Positions 1 to 7,087 of a stretch of 64,000 nucleotides of DNA are shown here, one piece after another. This DNA comes from an uncultured Geobacteraceae bacterium (GTDB taxonomy: Bacteria; Desulfobacterota; Desulfuromonadia; Geobacterales; Pseudopelobacteraceae), in contig CAJAFV010000028.1 of assembly GCA_903939115.1 (NCBI GenBank), positions 1-64,000 of the forward strand, written 5' to 3'. How positions within the stretch are numbered: the first letter of the stretch is position 1; the number at the start of each line of letters is the position of its first letter. The notes beneath the pieces were generated by a model. The model did not search any database, was not told the DNA's origin, and was given only the letters and a program-made list of their open reading frames with translations. The position numbers and the translations under genes are program-made.

Positions 1-178
1 TCAGGCCAGGACTTTGCTTACAGCTTTCTTCAGATTCCGAGTCACCACGGACACCCTTGCTGTTCGGCTAACGGTTCCCACCATCAGGGCCCGTAGAGGA
101 CTTTCACCTCCAAGTCACCAATCAACCACCATAGCTGATTTGATGGAGCTTACGCGCCACGCGCCATACCTGGCGCAC
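1..178 (-). mobile_element. 5' end of a group II intron (continues past left edge)
   Basis: Read on the minus strand, the sequence from 178 leftward begins GTGCGCC, which fits the GTGYG 5' consensus of group II introns. It continues with domain I-like blocks: GACTTGGAGGTGAAAGTCC near 100-120, GAACCGTTAGCCGAACAGC near 65-82, and GGTGTCCGTGGTGACTCGG near 40-58. These strings resemble the 5' parts of bacterial group II introns as I know them. The intron-encoded reverse transcriptase would lie to the left of the window. The 5' splice site sits directly after the T-tract of the radC terminator. Insertion behind terminators is the known habit of bacterial class C introns, although I cannot assign the class from this part alone. 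No protein is coded here; the open frame on the plus strand is a shadow. Confidence 0.75.
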
Positions 179-180
179 AT

Positions 181-213
181 AAAAAAGTCCGCCCCTGATA
201 TTATCAAGAGCGG
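181..213 (-). terminator. Terminator of the radC-like gene, interrupted by intron insertion
   Basis: On the minus strand an 11-bp stem (213-203 with 199-189, three-base loop) is followed by ACTTTTTTAT. The stem is perfect when G-U pairs are allowed. The group II intron begins immediately after the T-tract. Confidence 0.85.
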
Positions 214-222
214 CCCCCTGCC

Positions 223-726
223 CTACAGCAAACCTCTCTCAGTGAAAGAAAGATAAGTACCGTCTCCAACGATGATGTGGTCAAGTAAACGAATCCCCAT
301 CAGTTCCCCGGCTTCGCTCAACCGTTTGGTTATGGCTATATCTTCACTACTGGGCGTCGGATCACCGGAAGGGTGATTATGTACACAAATGATGGCTGCC
401 GCCGAACTCAGGCAAGCCGTCATAAACACAGAGCGCATATGGACTATGGATTGATTAAGGCTTCCGATACTTACAACGTCCATGCAGATGATGCGGTTCT
501 TGCCGTCCAAATGAAGCGTGATAAACATCTCCTTGGTTTCCTTCATCAGGAACTGGAATGTATCTGATACCTGCGATGGTGATGTGTAGCGGGTTCCTGT
601 CTTCAAGTAGACTTCTATGTCCTCTCGAACAGTAAGAGTCTCGAACACTGCCTTAATCTGCTTGAACTTAATGGAGCGTGGTTTACTGCTGGTTTCTTCC
701 TTGCCGAATAATGTCTCGATGGTCAT
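223..726 (-). CDS. radC: RadC-like JAB/MPN domain protein
   Basis: A 167-residue protein of the RadC family. The JAB/MPN metalloprotease-like fold carries the zinc motif HNHPSGDPTPSSED (about residues 115-128) and an upstream conserved Glu. The full-length chromosomal RadC has an N-terminal helix-hairpin-helix part of about 100 residues; this copy has only a short, unrelated N-terminus, as is usual for the RadC-like proteins of plasmids, islands and prophages. The start is supported by GGAGA five bases before the ATG. Its function is unproven: the old link to DNA repair was withdrawn, and mobile-element copies are often found beside antirestriction genes, as here with ArdC. A terminator hairpin lies 15 bases before the start codon and another follows the stop. 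Confidence 0.88.
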   Translation of the reverse strand: MTIETLFGKEETSSKPRSIKFKQIKAVFETLTVREDIEVYLKTGTRYTSPSQVSDTFQFLMKETKEMFITLHLDGKNRIICMDVVSIGSLNQSIVHMRSVFMTACLSSAAAIICVHNHPSGDPTPSSEDIAITKRLSEAGELMGIRLLDHIIVGDGTYLSFTERGLL

Positions 727-740
727 GGTATTCTCCTTAG

Positions 741-772
741 GAAAAAAAATAGGGAGCTTGTGAAGGCTCCCC
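741..772 (-). terminator. Terminator hairpin directly upstream of radC-like gene
   Basis: Minus strand: GGGAGC/GCTCCC stem (771-766 with 757-752) followed by a run of eight T broken by one A. It ends the preceding 799-1146 gene, or acts as a leader attenuator for radC, whose ribosome site starts a few bases later. Confidence 0.75.
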
Positions 773-798
773 TTAGCTGGCTGATATGTTGTTGGCTT

Positions 799-1146
799 TC
801 AGCTCAGATACTCCCTGAACTTCTTAACTATCGTGATTGGCGCGACATCCCTCCACTCGGCTCCGAAATACTCTTTCAACTTCCACTCATTCTCGACAAA
901 GATGCTTTCATGCACTTCGCCGGTAGTTGCATCGAACACCTCTAATCCGGCATACTCGAATCGGTAATTGACTGAGAGGACATAAAGCAGGGCATCTTCT
1001 TTGAAGACATGTATCTGATCGCTTCTGCCGGCGGCGATAGGAATAACTACTCCCAGCAGTTCAATCACGCTGCCTGCATTGATGAGTCTGGTTGTCCTGA
1101 TCTCCTCCGGTGTCATCAGCCTGATTCTTGGTTTAACTTCCGTCAT
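799..1146 (-). CDS. Hypothetical protein of mobile-element cluster
   Basis: A 115-residue soluble protein with no signal peptide or membrane segment. I do not recognise a family. It is rich in beta-forming stretches with a charged C-terminus. The start is well supported: GGAG lies eight bases before the ATG. It sits between the ArdC operon and the radC-like gene, all read leftward, and is followed by a good terminator. An imperfect hairpin (about 1172-1199) lies in its leader. Placement suggests an accessory function of the mobile element, such as defence evasion or maintenance, but nothing in the sequence shows a mechanism. Confidence 0.7.
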   Translation of the reverse strand: MTEVKPRIRLMTPEEIRTTRLINAGSVIELLGVVIPIAAGRSDQIHVFKEDALLYVLSVNYRFEYAGLEVFDATTGEVHESIFVENEWKLKEYFGAEWRDVAPITIVKKFREYLS

Positions 1147-1225
1147 GGTGTAGTCTCCTTGAACGAAACAGAGGCACTGCCGGTGATGGCGTTGCCCCTA
1201 TTTGCTCTCGTTATGTAATTGGTTG

Positions 1226-1342
1226 TTATGGTTTGTCAGCACAGACCCTGCAGTAGATATGGCCGTTTATGAACAGCCACGGATAGGACTTGTTCTCATC
1301 GGAGTCTTCCAGCTCCTTTCCGCACTCATAGCAACGGATCAT
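1226..1342 (-). CDS. Small zinc-ribbon-like CxxC protein, 38 residues
   Basis: A 38-residue protein beginning MIRCYECGKELEDSDENK, with two Cys pairs (CYEC and CRVC) spaced like a treble-clef or zinc-ribbon site. Its ATG overlaps the TGA of the upstream ArdC gene by four bases (ATGA), so it is probably translated by coupling to ArdC. A longer in-frame reading to 1456 exists but lies inside ArdC and lacks a ribosome site. Proteins of this kind are common near antirestriction and conjugation genes. A role in DNA or RNA binding is a guess based only on the Cys pattern. Confidence 0.65.
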   Translation of the reverse strand: MIRCYECGKELEDSDENKSYPWLFINGHIYCRVCADKP

Positions 1343-2211
1343 GCTTCGGCCTCCCTCTCTTCTGGCTGAATGTTTAGAAGATAATCTGCGGCCTTGTGTC
1401 CCTGCGCGGCAGCATGAACAAGTAACGTCCGGTCGTCTTTTAGCGCCTTCAACCAACCGGCAATATAACTGGCTGAGTTTTCAATGGTACTGTTTACGAT
1501 ACCGGCGTGACCGCTGACGAATGCACTGCAGCACTCCGCTATAAGCTCCTCCTTACTATATTCGTGTGAACCAAAGTAACTGGTCTCAGTAACACCTTTT
1601 CTGCCAAGCCGTTTCGCATGTCCTGTTGCGTGTGCCATCTCATGGAAAAGACAGCCGTAATATTCCTCCTCACTGTCAAAAGCAGTCTTGTCTGGAAGCT
1701 GGATATAATCGAGAGAAGGGCTATAAAAGGCTCGGTTGCCACCAAACTTTATTTCCGGCTTCATTGGCATTCCCCGGAATAGAAGCTCTGCACTTTCGAT
1801 TGGCGTGAAGGGATTACTGACAACCGTGGCGCTCGGTGGTATTTCGACTCCGTCACATTGATCAGAATTAAATACGCTGTAGTATCTGAGGAGAGGGATT
1901 TTGCCAGTAGTAGCCTTGTCGCTGGAAGCATCATCCTTATCCAGCATCTTCCAGAAGATAACCGGCGTGGACTTCTCCCCCTTCTTTACGTGGCCGCCAA
2001 CGTCCGTGGCCTGTTTGTAAGTCACCCAGTACGGTGAACTGAATGGCTGGCAGGCAAGCATGAACAGATTGACGCCCCGATAGCCGCGCTTGCTGACAAG
2101 GTTCTTCGGCATGGATGTACTGCTCTGCCACGGTTTGTGCCAAGGGACTGTCCCGGCCTCGAGCAGCTCCATGATTTTGTCATTAACAATTTTGTAGACA
2201 TCGCTTCCCAT
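1339..2211 (-). CDS. ardC: ArdC-like antirestriction protein (ssDNA-binding and zincin domains)
   Basis: A 290-residue protein of the ArdC family. The N-terminal domain (about 1-110) has the typical DVYKIVNDKIMELLEAGTVP and PWHKPW start and the YRGVN motif of the single-stranded-DNA-binding part. The C-terminal part carries the zinc metallopeptidase-like motif HEMAHATGH (about residue 200). ArdC proteins of conjugative plasmids protect incoming DNA from host restriction. The start at 2211 is chosen because GGGGAGGAAG lies five bases before it; an in-frame ATG at 2241 has no ribosome site. It overlaps the downstream zinc-ribbon gene by four bases. A strong terminator lies 54 bases before the start. 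Confidence 0.88.
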   Translation of the reverse strand: MGSDVYKIVNDKIMELLEAGTVPWHKPWQSSTSMPKNLVSKRGYRGVNLFMLACQPFSSPYWVTYKQATDVGGHVKKGEKSTPVIFWKMLDKDDASSDKATTGKIPLLRYYSVFNSDQCDGVEIPPSATVVSNPFTPIESAELLFRGMPMKPEIKFGGNRAFYSPSLDYIQLPDKTAFDSEEEYYGCLFHEMAHATGHAKRLGRKGVTETSYFGSHEYSKEELIAECCSAFVSGHAGIVNSTIENSASYIAGWLKALKDDRTLLVHAAAQGHKAADYLLNIQPEEREAEA

Positions 2212-2264
2212 AATAACTTCCTCCCCATTTTTGGATTCCACCTATTGGTGGTGCTTCTGGTAAT

Positions 2265-2296
2265 AAAAAAGCTGGCCCCTCGGAAGAGAAACCAGC
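2265..2296 (-). terminator. Strong terminator between 2342-2587 gene and ardC
   Basis: Minus strand: an 11-bp stem (2296-2286 with 2281-2271, UUCC loop, several G-U pairs) followed by TTTTTTATT. It ends the upstream gene, or attenuates ardC from its leader. Confidence 0.8.
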
Positions 2297-2341
2297 CTGG
2301 TAAACTGTTTGTGTATGCAGCCCCATACACAGGGAAAGAGA

Positions 2342-2587
2342 CTAATAGCCAGCGGCCTTCACTGCACTGTCGAAGAGCTGGGCCTCATACTCAGCATCAG
2401 CCTCATCTTCAAGGCGCAGTATTTCAGCTATTATCCTCTGATTCGTTATCAGCTCAAGAGCAGTTTCTTCAGCAGCAGACAGGTCAAGAGCCTCGGGTTC
2501 AAATGCTCCGCAGGCTGGGCACTGTTCGATTTGAAAGCCCTCCTCTTCGTAGCGGGTGGTTAACATCGGTACGTTACATGAACACAT
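2342..2587 (-). CDS. Zinc-finger motif hypothetical protein
   Basis: An 81-residue protein starting MCSCNVPML. An N-terminal Cys cluster (CSC and CPACG, near residues 2-4 and 24-28) suggests a zinc ribbon, followed by an acidic, Ala/Glu-rich helical part. Such short proteins, with a CxxC next to an acidic helix, are common in integrative elements and may contact nucleic acid or a restriction enzyme; this is inference. AAAGGAG five bases before the ATG at 2587 decides the start over the ATG at 2602. A terminator-like hairpin lies 50 bases upstream. Confidence 0.7.
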   Translation of the reverse strand: MCSCNVPMLTTRYEEEGFQIEQCPACGAFEPEALDLSAAEETALELITNQRIIAEILRLEDEADAEYEAQLFDSAVKAAGY

Positions 2588-2636
2588 AAATACTCCTTTC
2601 AAAGGAAATGTTGGCCGGGGCCAGTTTTGAAGACTG

Positions 2637-2672
2637 AAAAAAAAGATTTCGCAGAAACTAATCCCCGAAACC
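2637..2672 (-). terminator. Terminator-like hairpin in the leader of the 2342-2587 gene
   Basis: Minus strand: a 7-bp stem (2672-2666 with 2651-2645, 14-base loop) is followed by eight T. No gene close upstream on this strand needs it, so an attenuator role is possible. Confidence 0.6.
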
Positions 2673-3387
2673 CCACTTATAAGTTCCGGAGCCTGTAGTA
2701 AGGCTTTGTAAGGATCGCGAAGCGTTTACATCCAGAACCCATAAAACATAATAAGGCTTGTCCATAACACCGGATTGTCCTCGTAACCTGCTGACGCAGT
2801 CGTCACTTGTCTTTGTGCTGGCTCAGGCAGAGGCTATGGCAGAGGCAAACGGCATGGGGGCTTAGTCTGGTATGGCTTGGAAACGAAGAGGGCTTGGCGG
2901 TGGTGGTGCACGTAATGATGTTCAGTTATCAGCAGTGCTGTTACGCGGCGGGGCTGCTGTAGCCATCTACTGCATATATTCGCATCCTAATTACGCCTTT
3001 GAACAGTGACTGCCGTGACCTGTAGTCGAATGGAATGCGGTGTGATGTGATTGCAGTTATCTTCTGACTCTATCTTGGCGTATGAAGACAGCGGCCTCTT
3101 GCTGGCTGATGGAGCGGTCTTCCTATAGTATGTGCTGTTAAAATACAGGCGTACGTCAGCCTCTATAATTTACTATCCATACTCAGCTATACCTCTGATG
3201 CCGTTCGTGCCTAGCAGGTGGGTAAAACTAAGTGATGTGTCGTCAGGATGCCTGTTCTTATGTGTGGGAGCCGATGAAAATAAACGGTTCGGGGGGTGGG
3301 GGGTATGCCCCCGCTGTGGTGGATTTGATTGATTTAGACTGTACCAATTTCACCTACATCGATTTTGGGTCAAGGTAACTTCCGGAC
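2673..3387. other. Gene-poor stretch of the mobile element
   Basis: I see no convincing gene in these 715 bases. The open frames lack ribosome sites. The stretch contains a G-rich segment (3290-3300) that folds with CCCCC at 3309-3313. It also carries the 15-base string CTGCTGACGCAGTCG near 2789, which recurs near 3419 inside the next small gene. It could hold an origin, a transfer site or a decayed gene, but nothing decides between these. Confidence 0.4.
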
Positions 3388-3516
3388 TCACCGACAGTGT
3401 CTGCTTCGCAGAAGCAATCTGCTGACGCAGTCGGCACCGACAGCCTTGGCTGTCACCGATAGTGCCCCAAGCTTGATGAGTAGTACGCCTGCGATGATGA
3501 TGATGAGCCAGATCAT
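3388..3516 (-). CDS. Small membrane protein, 42 residues
   Basis: A 42-residue frame starting MIWLIIIIAGVLLIKLGALS, so the first 20 or so residues form one membrane helix; the tail is basic and Cys-containing. AAAGGAG eight bases before the ATG is a strong ribosome site, which is the main reason to accept so short a gene. The 3' half overlaps a run of short inverted repeats (3393-3470), so the original C-terminus may have been replaced by repeat DNA. A terminator hairpin lies 25 bases upstream. Function unknown; similar tiny membrane proteins occur in conjugative elements. Confidence 0.5.
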   Translation of the reverse strand: MIWLIIIIAGVLLIKLGALSVTAKAVGADCVSRLLLRSRHCR

Positions 3517-3540
3517 GGTGATTTCTCCTTTGTGTGATTT

Positions 3541-3576
3541 AAAAAAGTCCCCAAGGCTATATGCCAAGGGGGACTA
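3541..3576 (-). terminator. Terminator-like hairpin upstream of the 42-residue gene
   Basis: Minus strand: AGTCCCC pairs with GGGGACT (3575-3569 with 3552-3546) around a second short stem, then TTTTTT. No minus-strand gene lies upstream before the divergent TonB receptor, so it is either a leader attenuator or a relic. Confidence 0.6.
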
Positions 3577-3715
3577 TGAGGGGGGGGACCGCCCAGTGTG
3601 ATGGCGTTTTCCGATCTTAATAATATCTTTAATTTGTAAAATAGGTTAGAAAGTCGAACCATTATCTGACAAATAGCCAGCAGAGCATAAACGCTCGTTT
3701 AAAATTGGAGTTTAA

Positions 3716-5587
3716 TTGTCAGGGTCTCTTCTCAAAAAACTAACTTTTGTGCTGCTTGCATTCATGCTTTGCGGCACTTTACCTGTTTTTGCCGAAGACG
3801 ATTCCCTTGAGACTCTTGGCTTCATAGAAAAAACAACAGAACCTCTTGTTACCACCTCACGGATTCCACGGCCAACCTCCAAAATTGCAGAAAATGTTAC
3901 AGTAATAACCGCCGCTGATATCAGCCGCCTCAATGCCCATACCTTAGCCGATGTATTACAAACGGTGCCTGGCATTCAACTTGACTACGTGCGCACCCCG
4001 AGCACCTTTTCCTTCTTCACCATCCAGGGGGCTGCGAATACCACGGTAATGGTTTTGGTGGATGGCATCCGCGAGAATGATTACGATCAAAACATTGCCG
4101 TTCCCGGCACGATCCCGGTTCAGCAGATTGAACGAATAGAGATCATTAAGGGAGCAGCGTCAACTGCATGGGGATCAGCTCTGGGCGGAGTGATCAATAT
4201 CATCACCAAAAGCCCCAACCCGGATCGACCGTTGTCAGGTATGGTCTCCGGATCGACCGGTACCCAATTTACCGCCGACGCTCGTACCGAGTTGAGTGGC
4301 ACTCTCGACCGCTTTGGCTACTACATGACCGCTGGACACCTCCGTTCAGATGGACTCTCTGCCAATACCGGTGCCAACCAGAACAACCTGTACGGCAAGT
4401 TTACCTATCTTTTGCCAGATAACGGTTTGGTAACCTTCGGCCTGTCGCACTTAAAATCGCAGCCCGGCCTTGATGAAGCTGACACGACAAATTGGGGTTT
4501 CATTCATGACAACAACGAATATCGCCGTACCAACGCGTTCCTCAAGTTCACTCAACCGCTGGGCAACAAGCTCACTCTTGATATTGATGGTTTCCTAACT
4601 GATCGGGATGATCACACTAAATTTGGCGGCCGAGATGGTCAGGGGGCAATCACCTTCTTTAACGACTACACCGCGAATGATTCAAGCCGTGGGGCTGGTG
4701 CCCGTCTTATCTGGGGTGACAGCCAGCAGAATCTGGTAGCCGGCCTTGAATATGCCCATGTACAGGCCAGTTACCGGGATAAACTGAGTATAGACTCTCC
4801 TGTCTATGACCGGAGTTGGGATCGCTGGGCAATGTACGCCAACGGCGCTTATTCCATCGGCGAGTTGACCATACTACCTGGAGTGCGCTTTGATGCCACC
4901 GGCACGTCCGGCGATACGACGAGCTACTCGCTGGGCGCCACCTATCAGCTCGCCGAAGATACAACGCTGAGAGCCTATGGCGCAGAGGGGTACTCTTTGC
5001 CAAGTCCCCGCTCCCCCGGCAAAGATTTACTGCAGAAGATCAGGACCTTTCAGGGTAGCATTGAAAGCAGTGCCGTCCCTTATTTATGGTTGAAAGGGAC
5101 CTATTTCAATAACAACCTGCACAACAGTATTTCTGTTGGAACTATGACGATAACCGATCAGAACCGGGAGGGTTTTGAGGTTGAAGCACGTACTATTCCG
5201 TTTTACGGTGTATCTCTTGCCAATGGCTATACCTATCTATATGCAAAAAACAATGATACCGGTGAACGACTGCAGACCGACTCTAATAATGGCGTTCCAC
5301 CCCATACAGTAAAGGTGGCCCTGAACTATGACAACACCGGACTCGGACTGCGCGGTGCTCTTACGGGCAACTACGTATGGTGGAACTCTCCGGCAAACTC
5401 TCCTGCCCAAAGCAGCGGCATGGTCTGGGATCTTCATCTGAACTGGAAACTGAAAACGATATCAGGGCTGACACCGGAGCTGTTCTTCTCTGGCCACAAT
5501 CTGTTTGATGCCGTGCAAACGACCTATGCTCCTGTCTATCCAAACGCCGGCCGCTGGTTCGACGGCGGACTCCGGGTGAGCTTCTGA
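3716..5587 (+). CDS. TonB-dependent outer-membrane receptor
   Basis: A 623-residue TonB-dependent receptor. A signal peptide (1-26, cleavage after VFA) is followed by the plug domain (about 45-160, with DVLQTVPGIQLD, VLVDGIREND and RIEIIKGAASTAWGSALGGV) and a 22-strand-type barrel ending in ...GLRVSF, with the terminal Phe needed for Bam insertion. Translation starts at TTG with GGAG five bases before it; no nearby ATG fits. The substrate is unknown; the plug resembles the BtuB/Cir type. Its stop overlaps the start of the next gene, a periplasmic binding protein, by one base, so both act in one uptake path. I see no cobalamin riboswitch, Fur box or other metal sensor that would name the ligand. 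Confidence 0.9.
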   Translation: MSGSLLKKLTFVLLAFMLCGTLPVFAEDDSLETLGFIEKTTEPLVTTSRIPRPTSKIAENVTVITAADISRLNAHTLADVLQTVPGIQLDYVRTPSTFSFFTIQGAANTTVMVLVDGIRENDYDQNIAVPGTIPVQQIERIEIIKGAASTAWGSALGGVINIITKSPNPDRPLSGMVSGSTGTQFTADARTELSGTLDRFGYYMTAGHLRSDGLSANTGANQNNLYGKFTYLLPDNGLVTFGLSHLKSQPGLDEADTTNWGFIHDNNEYRRTNAFLKFTQPLGNKLTLDIDGFLTDRDDHTKFGGRDGQGAITFFNDYTANDSSRGAGARLIWGDSQQNLVAGLEYAHVQASYRDKLSIDSPVYDRSWDRWAMYANGAYSIGELTILPGVRFDATGTSGDTTSYSLGATYQLAEDTTLRAYGAEGYSLPSPRSPGKDLLQKIRTFQGSIESSAVPYLWLKGTYFNNNLHNSISVGTMTITDQNREGFEVEARTIPFYGVSLANGYTYLYAKNNDTGERLQTDSNNGVPPHTVKVALNYDNTGLGLRGALTGNYVWWNSPANSPAQSSGMVWDLHLNWKLKTISGLTPELFFSGHNLFDAVQTTYAPVYPNAGRWFDGGLRVSF

Positions 5588-6528
5588 TGCGGCGCCTGGT
5601 CCTTCTGATAATCGCCTTGGCGACCCTGCTCCCTTCTTTGGCACAGGCCTACGACGTGCTGATACTCCAGAGCCGCCGTGATCCTGCCTATGAAGAGGTG
5701 CTGAGCGGTTTCCGCAGCGGCGGGAGCGTCACGCAGCGTGTGGTCGTACTGGCCGACTACGCCGAAGTTGATGTTGTCCGCATCGTGCGCGAGGATCGAC
5801 CCCGGATGATTCTCGCAGTGGGAGATGCCGCCGTGACAGCAAGCCGCACGGTGAAGAACCTGCCGGTAGTCTCGGTTCTGGCGCTCGGCATCCATAACAA
5901 AAAGTATGCCCCGTCCAACCTCACCGGTATCAGCATGTTCGTTCAGCCGGAACGCTATATCGCACTGTTCAAAAGTATGAATATCAGGCGCGTCGGCGTG
6001 GTCTATAATTCGGAAAAAAGCGGCTGGTATCAGCTACTGGCCGGTAAAGCGGCACGTGAGGCAGGAATTGAACTGGTGGTCCGGGAAATCTCTGCTCCTC
6101 ATGAAGCAGCTACGCAGCTTGCAGCATTGTCTGGTAAGGTTGATGCGCTCTGGATGCTGCCCGATACAACCGCGGTAACTCGTGAAACAACCGAAGCGTA
6201 TTTCCGCTTCGGCCAGCAGAACTCTGTGCCGGTGATCTCTTTTGCTCCAAGTTATCTGGGACTGGGGGCTGCAGCAGTGTTAGAAATAGATCGGGTTGCC
6301 ATGGGCCAGCAGGCTTTTGCCCTGGCTGCGAAACTTCTCAATGAAATGAGCACCATCACGCCTGTTGAACTTTGCAAAGGTGCAGCAGTCAAGACCAATC
6401 CAGTCGTTTTACAGAAGATGGGACTTCCTGTTAAGCTTATGTCCCTTCAGCCCCCCCCCCCTCTAACTCACCGAGATAGTCTCCAGGGGCTTCCAGAGGT
6501 CGGTCAATTGCGTGATGGCAGCATTTGA
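5587..6528 (+). CDS. ABC-type substrate-binding periplasmic protein (PF04392-like)
   Basis: A 313-residue secreted protein with a signal peptide (1-21, cleavage after AQA). The rest matches the ABC_sub_bind family (PF04392) in layout: two Rossmann-like lobes, with VLILQSRRDPAYEEVLSG at the start and GVVYNSEKSGWYQLL near the hinge. No permease or ATPase gene is adjacent. In such pairs the protein may serve a TonB receptor or a sensor instead of a complete ABC importer; this is inference. The gene overlaps the receptor stop by one base. An 11-C run (6451-6461) lies near the 3' end. The 20 or so residues after it look unlike the family, and loss or gain of a C would end the protein within a few codons. 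Confidence 0.8.
   Translation: MRRLVLLIIALATLLPSLAQAYDVLILQSRRDPAYEEVLSGFRSGGSVTQRVVVLADYAEVDVVRIVREDRPRMILAVGDAAVTASRTVKNLPVVSVLALGIHNKKYAPSNLTGISMFVQPERYIALFKSMNIRRVGVVYNSEKSGWYQLLAGKAAREAGIELVVREISAPHEAATQLAALSGKVDALWMLPDTTAVTRETTEAYFRFGQQNSVPVISFAPSYLGLGAAAVLEIDRVAMGQQAFALAAKLLNEMSTITPVELCKGAAVKTNPVVLQKMGLPVKLMSLQPPPPLTHRDSLQGLPEVGQLRDGSI
6451..6461 (+). repeat. Run of 11 C in the 3' end of a coding region
   Basis: A homopolymer in the frame of the periplasmic binding protein, coding for Pro. Such runs slip easily during replication. In either other frame a stop follows within 9 codons, so length changes would only trim the C-terminus. Confidence 0.7.
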
Positions 6529-6666
6529 CAGGCAGAGAACACTGCTCAGATCAGAGCGTGCTTCATAAATCCTCAGCGTACTACTGCTAGGGACTTAGCT
6601 CATGTCCCTTCCACCCGCCTTTCCCCTTGACACAAACCCTTGCCGGTGCAACAAAAAATGCTCTTA

Positions 6667-6741
6667 CGGGATGTAGCGCAGCCTGGTAGCGCACCTGCTT
6701 CGGGAGCAGGTGGGCTGTTAGTTTAAATGCAGTTGTCCTGT
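6667..6741 (+). tRNA. tRNA-Pro (CGG), degenerate 3' half; possible pseudogene or att relic
   Basis: The 5' half is a textbook tRNA-Pro: acceptor CGGGATG, D-arm GCGCAGCCTGGTAGCGC, and anticodon arm CCTGCTTCGGGAGCAGG with anticodon CGG. The 3' half has decayed. The T-loop reads GTTTAAA instead of GTTCAAA, the T-stem is poorly paired, and the acceptor closes only with three G-U pairs; no CCA is coded. It is followed by a good terminator, which suggests a once-active or weakly active gene. A half-conserved tRNA can also mark an old integration site. Confidence 0.5.
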
Positions 6742-6762
6742 CGAAATAATTAACACATTATG

Positions 6763-6796
6763 AACGGGGTGGCCAAATGGTCGTCCCGTTTTTTAT
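6763..6796 (+). terminator. Terminator after the degenerate tRNA-Pro
   Basis: A 12-bp stem (6763-6774 with 6779-6790, AAAT loop, some G-U pairs) followed by TTTTTTATT on the plus strand. Confidence 0.85.
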
Positions 6797-6865
6797 TGGG
6801 GGGGAAGAGGAAAGATGTGGTGAGCGCATAAATACCCATATAGCCTCAGGCACGATCAGGTGCAA

Positions 6866-6954
6866 GCCGGTGGAGAGGCAGGTGGGATACTAAGGGCATA
6901 GTGTCTCCTGCTGGAGACTAACACCTGCCTGCCGGGGGCGAGAACTCCTTGCCC
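6866..6954. other. Nested inverted repeats, possible structured RNA leader
   Basis: GGCAGGTG (6877-6884) pairs perfectly with CACCTGCC (6922-6929). Inside it GTCTCC (6903-6908) pairs with GGAGAC (6913-6918) around a TGCT loop. A further hairpin with GGGC/GCCC ends follows at 6935-6953. The element lies about 130 bases before the M23-like lipoprotein gene. It matches no riboswitch class I can name and could also be a repeat or recombination site. Confidence 0.45.
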
Positions 6955-7087
6955 AGACAGTACTCAACACTACCCCACACCGCCTTAAGTGCTTAGATAA
7001 GAACGCTTGCCTTTTGATTCGGCAGTGGTATTGTGCCGCTGCAACCAAACGAATGATATCCTTTAAGAAAATTGCAAGGAGATCACA

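Noticed and set aside
14-256. 80-codon plus-strand frame at the left edge
   Set aside because: It is antisense to the group II intron domain I and the radC terminator; the RNA reading explains the sequence better.
3132-3332. 66-codon plus-strand frame before the TonB receptor
   Set aside because: No ribosome site and it ends in a G-rich, low-complexity part.
3600-3715. Search for a cobalamin or other riboswitch before the TonB receptor
   Set aside because: Only about 115 AT-rich bases without conserved box or fold.
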